From NCBI GenBank assembly GCA_903893815.1, contig CAITNS010000018.1, positions 62,001 through 126,000 of the forward strand: a stretch of DNA of 64,000 nt, given 5' to 3'. The stretch is from an uncultured Bacteroidota bacterium. GTDB lineage: Bacteria > Bacteroidota > Bacteroidia > B-17B0 > Aurantibacillaceae. How positions within the stretch are numbered: the first letter of the stretch is position 1; every line of letters begins with the position of its first letter. Made by a program: the position numbers and the translations under genes. The notes beneath the pieces are model-generated. The model had not been told where the DNA came from, searched no databases, and saw nothing but the letters and a program-made list of their open reading frames with translations. Shown one piece after another: positions 26,062 to 35,007 of this stretch.

Positions 26062-26120
26062 AGTGATAAGTGATTAGAGTTTAGTGATAAGATATAACTA
26101 AACTCTAATCACTTATCACT
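26062..26120. repeat. Perfect 24-bp inverted repeat (GTGATAAG words)
   Basis: The left arm 26062-26085 and right arm 26097-26120 are exact reverse complements around an 11-nt loop (GATAAGATATA). Within the left half AGTGATAAG occurs twice (26062-26070 and 26083-26091). It lies in the spacer between the DciA-like gene and ispH. There is no T-tract after the stem, so it is not a typical terminator, although a transcript would form a long hairpin. Confidence 0.9.
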
Positions 26121-26135
26121 AACCACTAAAAAAAG

Positions 26136-27359
26136 ATGAAAGCATTTAACGTACCGGAGTTTTACAGAAGTCCGATTATTAGTAAAATAAAGCAATACCG
26201 TAAGTTGCAAGATCCTCGTAAAAGAGACAACTCGCCTACTCTATTAGATTTTGGAGCAGTTCAATTTTTAATTGCTCGTCATTTTGGTTTTTGTTATGGT
26301 GTAGAGAATGCTATCGAAATTTCGTTTAAAGCCTTAGATGAAAATCCAGGAAAACGTATTTTCTTATTAAGCCAAATGATTCATAATCCTGATGTGAATA
26401 ATGATTTGATAGAAAGAGGTGTTCAATTTTTACAGGACACTAATGGTAATCAACTCATATCGTTTGACACCTTAACTCCTGATGATGTGGTTATTATTCC
26501 TGCATTTGGCGCGCCTTTAGATATTATTGCATTATTAGAATCAAAACAAATAAAAACAGAAGCTTATAATACAACTTGTCCATTTGTTGAACGTGTCTGG
26601 AAAAAATCAGAATCTATTGGTAAAGATAATTACACCATTATTATTCACGGAAAACATAATCACGAAGAAACAAAAGCAACCTTTTCAAGAAGTGACAAAC
26701 ACAACAAAGCAATCATCGTTAGAGATTTAACGGAATCAAAATTATTGGCAGAGTATATTTTAGGAAACAAAACAAAAGAACAATTTGCCATTGATTTTAA
26801 AGGACGTTATTCTGAAAATTTAGATTTAGAAAAAGACTTGCAACGCGTGGGCGTTATTAATCAAACCACCATGCTCGCAAGCGAAACACAGGAAATAGCA
26901 GACTACTTTAAAACAGTGATGTTAGAAAAATACAGTGCTGTCGATATTGCTAATCATTTTGCTGATACACGTGATACGTTATGTTATGCTACTAACGAAA
27001 ATCAAGATGCTACTTATGGTTTATTGGAAACAGAAGCTGATTTAGCTATTGTTGTTGGTGGTTATAATAGCAGTAATACGTCTCACTTAGTAGAATTGTG
27101 TGAACATAAATTCCATACTTACTTTATTTCATCTGAAAAAGAAATAACCGACAAAAATACGATTCATCATTTTGATTACCCCAATAAAAAACATTTAACG
27201 AGTTCTAATTTCTTACCGAACAAAACACCTGTGCGTATTATATTAACCAGCGGAGCTTCTTGTCCTGACTCGGTTATAGAAGGCGTTATTCATAAAATAA
27301 ATAGTTTTTACTCAGATATAAAGCCTGTGGAAGAAGCAATCAAACAATTATCTAACTAA
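26136..27359 (+). CDS. ispH: 4-hydroxy-3-methylbut-2-enyl diphosphate reductase
   Basis: This 407-residue IspH catalyses the last step of the MEP isoprenoid pathway, reducing HMBPP to IPP and DMAPP with a 4Fe-4S cluster. The three cluster cysteines are in GFCYGV (C53), NTTCPFV (C148) and DTLCYATNENQ (C283). IIHGKHNHEET supplies the substrate-binding region and SGASCPDSVIEGV lies near the C-terminus. The protein is longer than the ~310-residue E. coli enzyme because of an N-terminal extension and internal inserts, as in other Bacteroidota. The next gene starts 1 bp after the stop. Confidence 0.95.
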   Translation: MKAFNVPEFYRSPIISKIKQYRKLQDPRKRDNSPTLLDFGAVQFLIARHFGFCYGVENAIEISFKALDENPGKRIFLLSQMIHNPDVNNDLIERGVQFLQDTNGNQLISFDTLTPDDVVIIPAFGAPLDIIALLESKQIKTEAYNTTCPFVERVWKKSESIGKDNYTIIIHGKHNHEETKATFSRSDKHNKAIIVRDLTESKLLAEYILGNKTKEQFAIDFKGRYSENLDLEKDLQRVGVINQTTMLASETQEIADYFKTVMLEKYSAVDIANHFADTRDTLCYATNENQDATYGLLETEADLAIVVGGYNSSNTSHLVELCEHKFHTYFISSEKEITDKNTIHHFDYPNKKHLTSSNFLPNKTPVRIILTSGASCPDSVIEGVIHKINSFYSDIKPVEEAIKQLSN

Positions 27360-27360
27360 C

Positions 27361-28161
27361 ATGAATTTAAATTTAACTAAACCACTCGCTTTTTTTGACT
27401 TAGAAACTACAGGCATAAATGTTGGTAGCGACCGTATCGTAGAAATTTCTATTGTTCGCGTCAACATTGATAATACAACCGATATATTAACTAAAAAAGT
27501 AAATCCTACCATTCCAATTCCAGAATTTACTTCTAAAATACATGGTATTTACGATAAAGATGTGGCTGATTGTAATACATTTAAAGAGTTAGCACCACAA
27601 CTGTCTCAGTTTTTAACCAATTGTGATTTAGCAGGATTCAATTCTAATAAATTTGATGTACCTGTTTTAGTAGAGGAATTTTTACGTGCCGATATTGATT
27701 TTGATTTAAGAAATAGAAAATTAATTGACGTTCAAAATATTTTCCATACTATGGAACCTCGTAATTTAACGGCTGCTTATAAATTTTATTGCGAAAAACC
27801 ATTAATCAATGCGCACTCTGCTGAAGCTGATACTTTGGCTACATACGAAATTTTTAAAGCTCAAATTGCTCGTTACGAAAATACAGAAGTAGAAGATGAA
27901 AAAGGAAATAAAATTAAGCCTGTAAAAAACGACATGGCCGCTTTAAGCACTTTGACTACTCGTACTAAAAATGTTGATTTAGCTGGTAGAATCGTTTATA
28001 ACGAAAAAGGCGAAGAAATATTTAGTTTTGGAAAGCATAAAGATAAAACAGTAAAAGAAGTCTTTACCAAAGAACCATCTTATTATAACTGGATGATGCA
28101 GGGAGATTTTCCTTTATATACTAAAAAAATTATTACTCAAATTCGTTTGAGCATGAAATAA
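27361..28161 (+). CDS. DnaQ-like 3'-5' exonuclease with ExoX-type C-terminus
   Basis: This 266-residue DEDDh exonuclease has D13 and E15 in FFDLETTG, D99 in NKFDVPVL, and H152/D157 in HSAEADTLATYEI. A second small domain near the C-terminus (FSFGKHKDKTVKEV to YYNWMMQGDFP) resembles the ExoX C-terminal module. It would remove nucleotides from 3' ends of DNA or RNA, as proofreading subunits or repair exonucleases do. It follows ispH by 1 bp and precedes an unknown gene by 4 bp, so the run from recF reads as one transcription unit. Confidence 0.9.
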   Translation: MNLNLTKPLAFFDLETTGINVGSDRIVEISIVRVNIDNTTDILTKKVNPTIPIPEFTSKIHGIYDKDVADCNTFKELAPQLSQFLTNCDLAGFNSNKFDVPVLVEEFLRADIDFDLRNRKLIDVQNIFHTMEPRNLTAAYKFYCEKPLINAHSAEADTLATYEIFKAQIARYENTEVEDEKGNKIKPVKNDMAALSTLTTRTKNVDLAGRIVYNEKGEEIFSFGKHKDKTVKEVFTKEPSYYNWMMQGDFPLYTKKIITQIRLSMK

Positions 28162-28165
28162 CAAA

Positions 28166-28738
28166 ATGCACGAATTAGAACCTTTTTATAACTGGCAACA
28201 TTTATACATCGCTTCGGAGGATGAGGATTCGCCATTTTATGGTGCTGAGTATAGTGAATTTACGTTTAGCAATACCGTTTACAATTACTACATACATCCA
28301 CAATGGGATGATATGGGAAGTGAAACCTTATACCTCAAAATTTTGTTTGTAGATTATGATGAGCATTACGCTATTATCGAATTAATTGGCGAATGGAACG
28401 ATGCTATTAATAACGACATCATGCTTTTAAAACGTGATATTATTGATGAATTAGCATTCCATGGCATCAATAAATACATCATCATTGGCGAAAATGTATT
28501 AAACTTCCATCACTCTGATGATTCATACTATGAAGAATGGTTTGAAGATGTACAAGACAATGACGGATGGATTACCTTTATCAATTTTCAGGAGCATGTT
28601 TTGAAAGAATTTAAGCAAGCTAATTTGGATTATTATTTTATTACTGGTGGCGAACTAAACGACCATGAATGGCGAAAATTTTCACCAGGACAAGTGTTTG
28701 GGAATATTTCTAAAATTATTTCTAAGAGATTAGCTTAA
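28166..28738 (+). CDS. Acidic protein of unknown function
   Basis: I do not recognise this 190-residue protein. It is strongly acidic (many Asp/Glu), rich in aromatic residues, and has no signal peptide or membrane segment, so it is probably cytoplasmic. Notable segments are YNWQHLYIASEDEDSPFYG at the N-terminus, DDSYYEEWFEDVQDNDGWITF in the middle and HEWRKFSPGQVFGNISKIIS at the end. It begins 4 bp after the exonuclease gene and is likely co-transcribed with it. It is followed by about 90 bp before uvrA. Confidence 0.8.
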   Translation: MHELEPFYNWQHLYIASEDEDSPFYGAEYSEFTFSNTVYNYYIHPQWDDMGSETLYLKILFVDYDEHYAIIELIGEWNDAINNDIMLLKRDIIDELAFHGINKYIIIGENVLNFHHSDDSYYEEWFEDVQDNDGWITFINFQEHVLKEFKQANLDYYFITGGELNDHEWRKFSPGQVFGNISKIISKRLA

Positions 28739-28830
28739 ATTTTAAACTAAAAAAGTGTGTTCTTGTTAATAGTTTAGCTGATAATTCAGCTCACAATCTA
28801 CTATATTTGATACTGATTTAAACTACAATT

Positions 28831-31650
28831 TTGGCTACTCAAAAAGACATCACTACGCTCAATCCTAAAGAATTTATTATTATAAAAGGTGCTCGCATGC
28901 ATAACCTTAAAGGTATTGATGTGGCATTACCTCGAAATAAATTTATTGTGATAACTGGTTTATCAGGTTCTGGTAAATCATCTTTAGCATTCGATACATT
29001 ATATGCAGAAGGCCAAAGACGTTATGTAGAAAGTTTATCGGCTTATGCTCGTCAGTTTTTAGGACGTTTAGAGAAACCAAAAGTAGATTATATCAAAGGG
29101 ATTTCTCCTGCCATTGCTATTGAGCAAAAGGTGATTTCTCGTAACCCACGCAGCACTGTTGGTACTATTACCGAGATTTATGATTACTTAAAATTATTAT
29201 ACGCGCGCGTTGGTAAAACCTACAGTCCTGTTTCTGGAAAAATCGTCAAGCGTGATTCAGTAAGTGATGTGGTTGATTTTGTAAACACATTAAGCAACGA
29301 AACCAAATGTTTAATTCTTTCTAAACTCATTGTTCCAAAAGACAGAGACTTAGCCAAACATTTAGATTTATTGAATCAACAAGGTTTTGCAAGGGTTTTA
29401 GTAAATAATCAAATTACTAAAATATCTGACTTTGATGCAAAAAAATCAAAAAAGACAGATGTTATTTTTTTATTAGTTGATAGAATTGTTGTTGATATAA
29501 CGGATGAAGATTTTCAGAACCGAGTAGCGGATAGCGTGCAAACTGCTTTTTTTGAAGGCAATGGCGAATGTGATGTCTTTATTGAAAAAGATGATAAGTC
29601 ATATAATCAACATCATTTCTCTAATTTATTTGAAGCAGATGGAATAATCTTTGAAGAACCTGACATGAATTTTTTCAGCTTTAATAATCCAATAGGTGCT
29701 TGTAAAACCTGCGAAGGTTTTGGAAGTATTATTGGCATTGATCCTGATTTAGCCATTCCAAACAAAAGTATTTCTGTATATGACAGTGCTGTTGCTTGTT
29801 GGAACGGCGAAACCATGTCGTACTATAAAAATCAATTGGTTAAGAGTGCACATAAATTTGATTTCCCCATACATAAACCTATTGCACAATTAACTAAAGC
29901 GCAATATAATTTATTATGGAGCGGTAACCAACATTTTGAAGGTATCACCGCTTTCTTTAAAATGTTAGAAAAAGAAAGTTACAAAATACAATACCGCGTC
30001 ATGTTAGCCCGCTATCGTGGCAAGACATCTTGTCCTGATTGTAACGGCACAAGGTTGCGTAAAGACGCTAACTATGTAAAGATCGGCGATATGGGTATTT
30101 CTGAATTAGTACTAATGCCCGTTTCAGATATTGCTTCCTTCTTTAAAAAACTAAAACTTAACGAACACGATACATCTATTGCTAAACGATTGTTATTAGA
30201 AATTAATAGCCGCTTACAATTTTTATTAGATGTTGGTTTAGGTTATTTAAGTTTAAATCGAGTTGCCAATACTTTGAGCGGCGGAGAAAGCCAACGTATT
30301 AATTTAGCAACATCTTTAGGCAGTAGTTTAGTAGGAAGTTTATATATTTTAGATGAACCAAGCATTGGTTTACATTCAAGAGACACTGAACGATTAATCG
30401 GTGTTTTAAAATCTCTGAAAGCACAAGGCAATACAGTCATCGTTGTTGAGCATGATGAAGAAATTATGCAAGCGGCTGATCAACTTATTGATATTGGGCC
30501 AGAAGCTGGAACCAATGGTGGAGAACTCGTATTTCAAGGCAATCAAAAAGATTTATTAAAAGATTCGAAAAGCTTTACAGCAAAATATTTAACTAATAAA
30601 TTACGAATTGAAGTTCCAAAAACACGCCGCAAATGGAAAAAGTTTATTGAAGTTCATAATGCTACGGAGAACAATTTAAAAGATATTACTGTTAAATTTC
30701 CCTTAAATACATTGTGCTGCGTAACAGGTGTGAGCGGCTCAGGAAAATCAACCTTAGTCAAAAAAGTATTATACCCTAATGTCAAAAAACACTTAGAAGG
30801 ATATTTTGCGAATGCAAAAAGTGATAAAATTTCAGGAAGCTTAAAACAAATTCAACATGTAGAGTTTATTGATCAAAACCCAATTGGTAAATCTTCTCGC
30901 AGTAATCCTGTAACTTACACAAAAGCATACGATGAAATCCGTAATTTATTTTCGGAACAAGCTCTTGCAAAAGTTCGAAACTATAAACCCTCTCATTTTT
31001 CATTTAACGTAGATGGCGGAAGATGCGAAGTTTGCGAAGGCGAAGGAACCATTACGGTTGAAATGCAGTTTATGGCTGATATTTCATTACCATGTGAAGC
31101 CTGCAACAGCAAACGTTTTAAGGCTGAAACCTTAGAGATATTATATAAAGGCAAATCCATTAGCGATGTATTAGAAATGACGATTGATGATGCTGTGATT
31201 TATTTTAGTCAAGATGAAAGCGATAGGATTTGTAAACGCATTATTGAACGCTTAAAACCATTACAGGAAGTTGGCTTAGGATATGTACAATTAGGCCAAT
31301 CATCAAGTACTTTAAGTGGTGGCGAGGCGCAACGTATTAAATTAGCTACCTTTTTAATTGGAGGAAGTTCTACCACACAAACCTTATTTATTTTTGATGA
31401 ACCCACTACTGGCTTACATTTTCACGATGTGGCTAAATTGTTAAAATCCTTCAATGCTTTAATCAACAGAGGGCATTCCATTGTAGTAATTGAGCATAAT
31501 TTAGACGTTATTAAATGTGCCGATTGGGTTATTGATATTGGTCCGGAAGGTGGAGAAGAAGGCGGAACTATTGTTGCGCAGGGAACACCTGAAGAGGTAG
31601 CCAAAAATAAGATAAGCTACACGGCCAAGTACTTGAAAGAGAAGTTATAA
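28831..31650 (+). CDS. uvrA: Excinuclease ABC subunit A
   Basis: This 939-residue UvrA is the damage-recognition ATPase of nucleotide excision repair. It has the first Walker A GLSGSGKSS at 43-51, the zinc module CKTCEGFGS, a first signature LSGGESQRINLATSLG and Walker B YILDEPSIGLHSRD. The second half has Walker A GVSGSGKST, zinc motifs CEVCEGEGT and CEACNSKRF, the signature LSGGEAQRIKLATFL and Walker B FIFDEPTTGLHFHD. The start is a TTG: the frame closes at a stop 12 bp upstream, and the first ATG (residue 23) would remove the conserved IIIKGARMHNL start. Confidence 0.97.
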   Translation: MATQKDITTLNPKEFIIIKGARMHNLKGIDVALPRNKFIVITGLSGSGKSSLAFDTLYAEGQRRYVESLSAYARQFLGRLEKPKVDYIKGISPAIAIEQKVISRNPRSTVGTITEIYDYLKLLYARVGKTYSPVSGKIVKRDSVSDVVDFVNTLSNETKCLILSKLIVPKDRDLAKHLDLLNQQGFARVLVNNQITKISDFDAKKSKKTDVIFLLVDRIVVDITDEDFQNRVADSVQTAFFEGNGECDVFIEKDDKSYNQHHFSNLFEADGIIFEEPDMNFFSFNNPIGACKTCEGFGSIIGIDPDLAIPNKSISVYDSAVACWNGETMSYYKNQLVKSAHKFDFPIHKPIAQLTKAQYNLLWSGNQHFEGITAFFKMLEKESYKIQYRVMLARYRGKTSCPDCNGTRLRKDANYVKIGDMGISELVLMPVSDIASFFKKLKLNEHDTSIAKRLLLEINSRLQFLLDVGLGYLSLNRVANTLSGGESQRINLATSLGSSLVGSLYILDEPSIGLHSRDTERLIGVLKSLKAQGNTVIVVEHDEEIMQAADQLIDIGPEAGTNGGELVFQGNQKDLLKDSKSFTAKYLTNKLRIEVPKTRRKWKKFIEVHNATENNLKDITVKFPLNTLCCVTGVSGSGKSTLVKKVLYPNVKKHLEGYFANAKSDKISGSLKQIQHVEFIDQNPIGKSSRSNPVTYTKAYDEIRNLFSEQALAKVRNYKPSHFSFNVDGGRCEVCEGEGTITVEMQFMADISLPCEACNSKRFKAETLEILYKGKSISDVLEMTIDDAVIYFSQDESDRICKRIIERLKPLQEVGLGYVQLGQSSSTLSGGEAQRIKLATFLIGGSSTTQTLFIFDEPTTGLHFHDVAKLLKSFNALINRGHSIVVIEHNLDVIKCADWVIDIGPEGGEEGGTIVAQGTPEEVAKNKISYTAKYLKEKL

Positions 31651-31668
31651 TTATTATTATTATTATTT
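31649..31668. repeat. ATT trinucleotide microsatellite
   Basis: About six tandem ATT units directly follow, and partly overlap, the uvrA stop codon. A slippage-prone tract in a 3' flank with no evident role. Confidence 0.7.
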
Positions 31669-31690
31669 AATCAGGATTTTTTAGGCGAAT

Positions 31691-31796
31691 AAGATTTTAA
31701 AAACGAAGTATACAAAACGTATATGAGGCTTTTAAAATTGAAGTTCAAAGACAAAAAGACGATTAAATAGTGATGCTTACAAGTTTTTAAAAACCT
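31691..31796. repeat. Structured palindromic intergenic element upstream of carA
   Basis: ATTTTAAAA (31694-31702) pairs with TTTTAAAAT (31730-31738). Inside, GTATAC (31708-31713) pairs with GTATAT (31719-31724, one G-U) around AAAAC. A perfect palindrome GTTTTTAAAAAC follows at 31783-31794 and nearly repeats the left word GATTTTAAAAAC (31693-31704). It fills most of the uvrA-carA spacer. No open frame was found. The role is unknown; it could be an RNA leader of carA or a dispersed repeat. Confidence 0.5.
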
Positions 31797-31866
31797 ATTA
31801 ACAACGCTTTTCCATTCTTTAATTTATTCGCACCTTTGGTTTTTAGAAAAACCTTTCTAAAAATCT

Positions 31867-32991
31867 ATGCAACTAAAATATCAAACTAAGCCAAAAGCCA
31901 TCCTATTATTAGAAGACGGTAAAATTTTTGAAGGCAAAGCTGCCGGAAAAATTGGAACTACTACCGGAGAAATTTGTTTTAATACAGGTATGACTGGCTA
32001 CCAAGAAATTTTCACTGATCCTTCTTATTTCGGACAAATAGTAGTCATGAACAACGTTCATGTTGGAAATTATGGCATTGAAGAAAGCGAAGTAGAAAGC
32101 GACAGCATCAAAATTTCAGGTATGATTTGCAAGAAGTTTAATGATGGCTTTTCTCGTAAACGCGCTCAACAATCATTACAAGATTATTTTGTAAACGATG
32201 GTGTTGTTGCAATTAGTGACGTCGATACAAGAGCAATCGTTAGATATATCAGAGATAAAGGTGCTATGAATTGCATTATCTCTTCTGACAATGCTGATAT
32301 CGATTCTTTAAAAGCATTATTAGCAAAGGTCCCTAAAATGGAAGGCTTAGAGTTATCTTCTAAAGTTGCAACAACTAAAGCTTACAATTTTGGAGAATCC
32401 AACGCAGCTCATAAAGTAGCGGTTTTAGATTTTGGTGTAAAGAAAAACATCTTACGTTCGTTAGCGGAAAGAGATTGTTACTTGAAAGTATTTCCAATGA
32501 AATCTTCTATCAAAGATATTTTAGATTTTAACCCAGATGGCATTATGTTAAGTAATGGTCCTGGAGATCCAGGAGTGATGAAAGAGGAGATTGCTTTAAT
32601 TAAAGAATTGGTTGCTACCGGAAAACCAGTTTTCGGCATCTGTTTAGGGCACCAATTATTAGCTGAATCTCAAGGAATTTCGACTTATAAAATGCATGCC
32701 GGTCACCGTGGTATTAACCATCCTGTGAAAAATATTATTACCGGAAAATCAGAGATTACATCTCAAAACCACGGTTTTACAGTAAACGCTGATGATATTG
32801 CTAAAAATCCAGCAATTGAAATAACTCATGTGAATTTGAACGATAACACTATTGAAGGAATTCGGATAAAAAATAAACCCGTATTTTCGGTACAATATCA
32901 TCCAGAGGCTTGCCCTGGTCCATTAGACTCTCGTTACTTATTTGATGATTTTGTGAGCAATATCAAGGCTTCAAAAAATAACAATGTCTAA
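31867..32991 (+). CDS. carA: Carbamoyl-phosphate synthase small subunit
   Basis: This 374-residue glutaminase subunit supplies ammonia for carbamoyl phosphate in arginine and pyrimidine synthesis. The N-terminal CPSase domain contains GEICFNTGMTGYQEIFTDPSY and ISDVDTRAIVRYIRDKG. The class I glutamine amidotransferase has nucleophile C259 in GICLGH and H345/E347 in QYHPEACPGP. carB is not in the window. Its last 8 bases overlap the start of a CHAP-domain gene, which is unusual company for carA. Confidence 0.96.
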   Translation: MQLKYQTKPKAILLLEDGKIFEGKAAGKIGTTTGEICFNTGMTGYQEIFTDPSYFGQIVVMNNVHVGNYGIEESEVESDSIKISGMICKKFNDGFSRKRAQQSLQDYFVNDGVVAISDVDTRAIVRYIRDKGAMNCIISSDNADIDSLKALLAKVPKMEGLELSSKVATTKAYNFGESNAAHKVAVLDFGVKKNILRSLAERDCYLKVFPMKSSIKDILDFNPDGIMLSNGPGDPGVMKEEIALIKELVATGKPVFGICLGHQLLAESQGISTYKMHAGHRGINHPVKNIITGKSEITSQNHGFTVNADDIAKNPAIEITHVNLNDNTIEGIRIKNKPVFSVQYHPEACPGPLDSRYLFDDFVSNIKASKNNNV

Positions 32992-33583
32992 AAAACTCAA
33001 AATAGTCATTGCGCTAAGCTTGGCAATTATTGTAGGGTATATTTCTTTCAGATTAATTAAAAAAATTAATCCAAATCCAAAATTTCAGGTTGGACAAGCT
33101 CTTGACAGCCTCAATGGAGTTAAAGTATATTACAATGGCGGAGTTAGTCACACTGGCAAAAGAAATGTTTCAGAAGATGGCTACAATATTGGTTTAACGT
33201 ATCAATGTGTTGAATTTGTTAAACGTTATTATTACGAATATTATCATCACAAGATGCCTGATTCTTATGGTAATGCAAAAGACTTTTATGATAATTCTGT
33301 AAAAGATGGTTTTATTAGTACAAAGCGAGGTTTAGTTCAATACACAAATCCCAGCGAATCAAAACCAGCTATTGGCGATTTGGTAGTTTTCGATGGAACT
33401 ATTGGTAATCCATATGGTCACGTGGCTATTATTTCAGATGTTAAAGCAAGATATATTGAAATTATCCAACAAAATCCTGGACCATTTGCCAGTTCAAGAG
33501 TGATTTTAGGATTAGATTCAAACTTAACTGGTTTTAAAATTCTGGAACCCAAGCTATTAAGTTGGCTAAGAATGATAGACTAG
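32984..33583 (+). CDS. CHAP-domain protein with N-terminal membrane anchor
   Basis: This 199-residue protein has one N-terminal hydrophobic helix (about 6-25, after KK), so it is probably an inner-membrane-anchored or secreted periplasmic protein. The CHAP papain-like amidase domain has nucleophile C75 in LTYQCVEFVKRYYYE and H146 in NPYGHVAIISDV. CHAP enzymes cut peptidoglycan cross-links or glutathionylspermidine-like amides. The start overlaps carA by 8 bp, so translation is probably coupled, but no functional link is evident. Substrate unknown. Confidence 0.85.
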   Translation: MSKKLKIVIALSLAIIVGYISFRLIKKINPNPKFQVGQALDSLNGVKVYYNGGVSHTGKRNVSEDGYNIGLTYQCVEFVKRYYYEYYHHKMPDSYGNAKDFYDNSVKDGFISTKRGLVQYTNPSESKPAIGDLVVFDGTIGNPYGHVAIISDVKARYIEIIQQNPGPFASSRVILGLDSNLTGFKILEPKLLSWLRMID

Positions 33584-33630
33584 GTCAAGTCTTTTAGTTA
33601 AAATAAGGTGCAAAAAACCTTATTTTTTGT

Positions 33631-33638
33631 TACCTTCG
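33631..33638 (+). promoter_or_regulatory. Candidate -7 box abutting der start
   Basis: TACCTTCG (one mismatch to TAnnTTTG) ends exactly 4 nt before the ATG at 33643. This is the spacing seen upstream of the SpeA-like, DEAD-box and DUF4293 genes. No -33 TTG is at the expected distance. Confidence 0.4.
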
Positions 33639-33642
33639 CGCC

Positions 33643-34953
33643 ATGTCAAATTTAGTAGCCATCGTTGGTCGCCCTAATGTTGGGAAATCAACACTTTTTA
33701 ATAGATTAACCGAATCGCGTGAAGCCATTGTTGATGATGAACCTGGTGTAACCCGTGATAGACATTATGGTAAGTCTAACTGGAATGGTGTTGAATTTTC
33801 GGTAGTAGATACTGGCGGTTACATTAAAGGTAGCGACGATATTTTTGAAGAAGAAATCCGTAAACAAGTACAAATTGCCGTTGATGAAAGTACAACGATC
33901 ATTTTTATGGTGGATGTAACTGATGGCGTTACTCAATTTGATAAAGACGTAGCAAATATTGTTCGTCGTAGTAAAAAACCAGTTTTATTAGTCGTTAATA
34001 AAGTAGATAATAGCGAGCGTAATTCCTATGCAGCTGAATTTTATAGCCTAGGTTTAGGAGATCCTTACTGTGTTTCTTCGAATAGCGGAATGGGAACTGG
34101 TGATTTAATGGATGCCTTAGTTAAAACATTTCCTGATGATACAGGTGCTATTGAAGGTAGTGATTTACCTAAAATTGCTATTGTTGGCCGACCAAACGTT
34201 GGTAAATCTTCTTTAACTAATGCTTTACTAGGGGAAGAAAGAAATATTGTGACTGCTATTGCAGGTACAACCAGAGATACGATTCATACACGTTACAATA
34301 AATTTGGACATGATTTCCTATTGATTGATACCGCTGGCATGCGTAAGAAAGCTAAAGTACACGAAGATATTGAGTTCTATAGTGTGATGCGTACCATCAG
34401 AGCTATCGAAACATCTGATGTATGTGTACTAATGTTAGATGCTACTCAAGGTATCGAATCGCAAGATTTAAATATCATTCACTTAATTGTAAAAAATCAT
34501 AAAGGCATTGTTGTAGTTGTAAATAAATGGGATTTAGTTGAAGAAAAAAATACCATGACTACCAAACACTTTGAAGAGCAAATCAGAATTAGTATGATGC
34601 CTTTTAAAGATGTGCCTATTATTTTTACATCTGTTACCGAAAAGCAACGTATCATGAAAGTGATCGATGTTGCGATGGAAGTTTATAAAAATCGTTCCAC
34701 TAAAATTCCAACAAGTAAATTAAACGAGTATTTTTTACCGTTAATTGAAAACTTTCCACCACCAGCAGTGAAAGGAAAAATTGTAAAAATTAAATACGTA
34801 ACTCAAATTAAAGATACCTGTGCTTTTGTTTTCTTTTGTAATTCGCCACAGTATTTAACTGATGCATATAAACGATTCTTAGAAAATAAATTTCGCGAAA
34901 GCTTTAATTTTACTGGTGTTCCCTTATCATTTTATTTTAGGGCTAAGAGCTAA
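33643..34953 (+). CDS. der: Ribosome assembly GTPase Der (EngA)
   Basis: This 436-residue protein has two tandem GTPase domains and a C-terminal KH-like domain. The first G1 is GRPNVGKST at 9-17 with DTGG and NKVD; the second is GRPNVGKSS at 182-190 with DTAGMRKK and NKWD. The double-G architecture is unique to Der, which acts in maturation of the 50S ribosomal subunit. It is flanked by a -7-like box and a convergent terminator shared with purL. Confidence 0.97.
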   Translation: MSNLVAIVGRPNVGKSTLFNRLTESREAIVDDEPGVTRDRHYGKSNWNGVEFSVVDTGGYIKGSDDIFEEEIRKQVQIAVDESTTIIFMVDVTDGVTQFDKDVANIVRRSKKPVLLVVNKVDNSERNSYAAEFYSLGLGDPYCVSSNSGMGTGDLMDALVKTFPDDTGAIEGSDLPKIAIVGRPNVGKSSLTNALLGEERNIVTAIAGTTRDTIHTRYNKFGHDFLLIDTAGMRKKAKVHEDIEFYSVMRTIRAIETSDVCVLMLDATQGIESQDLNIIHLIVKNHKGIVVVVNKWDLVEEKNTMTTKHFEEQIRISMMPFKDVPIIFTSVTEKQRIMKVIDVAMEVYKNRSTKIPTSKLNEYFLPLIENFPPPAVKGKIVKIKYVTQIKDTCAFVFFCNSPQYLTDAYKRFLENKFRESFNFTGVPLSFYFRAKS

Positions 34954-34958
34954 AGTTG

Positions 34959-34996
34959 AAAAAAAGAGGCTGTTTCAAATAAACAGCCTCTTTTAA
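34959..34996. terminator. Bidirectional terminator between der and purL
   Basis: AAAAGAGGCTGTTT pairs with AACAGCCTCTTTT across a short loop. A- and T-runs on both sides fit termination of both convergent genes. Confidence 0.8.
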
Positions 34997-35007
34997 AATT
35001 AAAAAAA

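Noticed and set aside
30243-31604. Several minus-strand frames inside uvrA
   Set aside because: Antisense to conserved UvrA ATPase segments; no independent motif.
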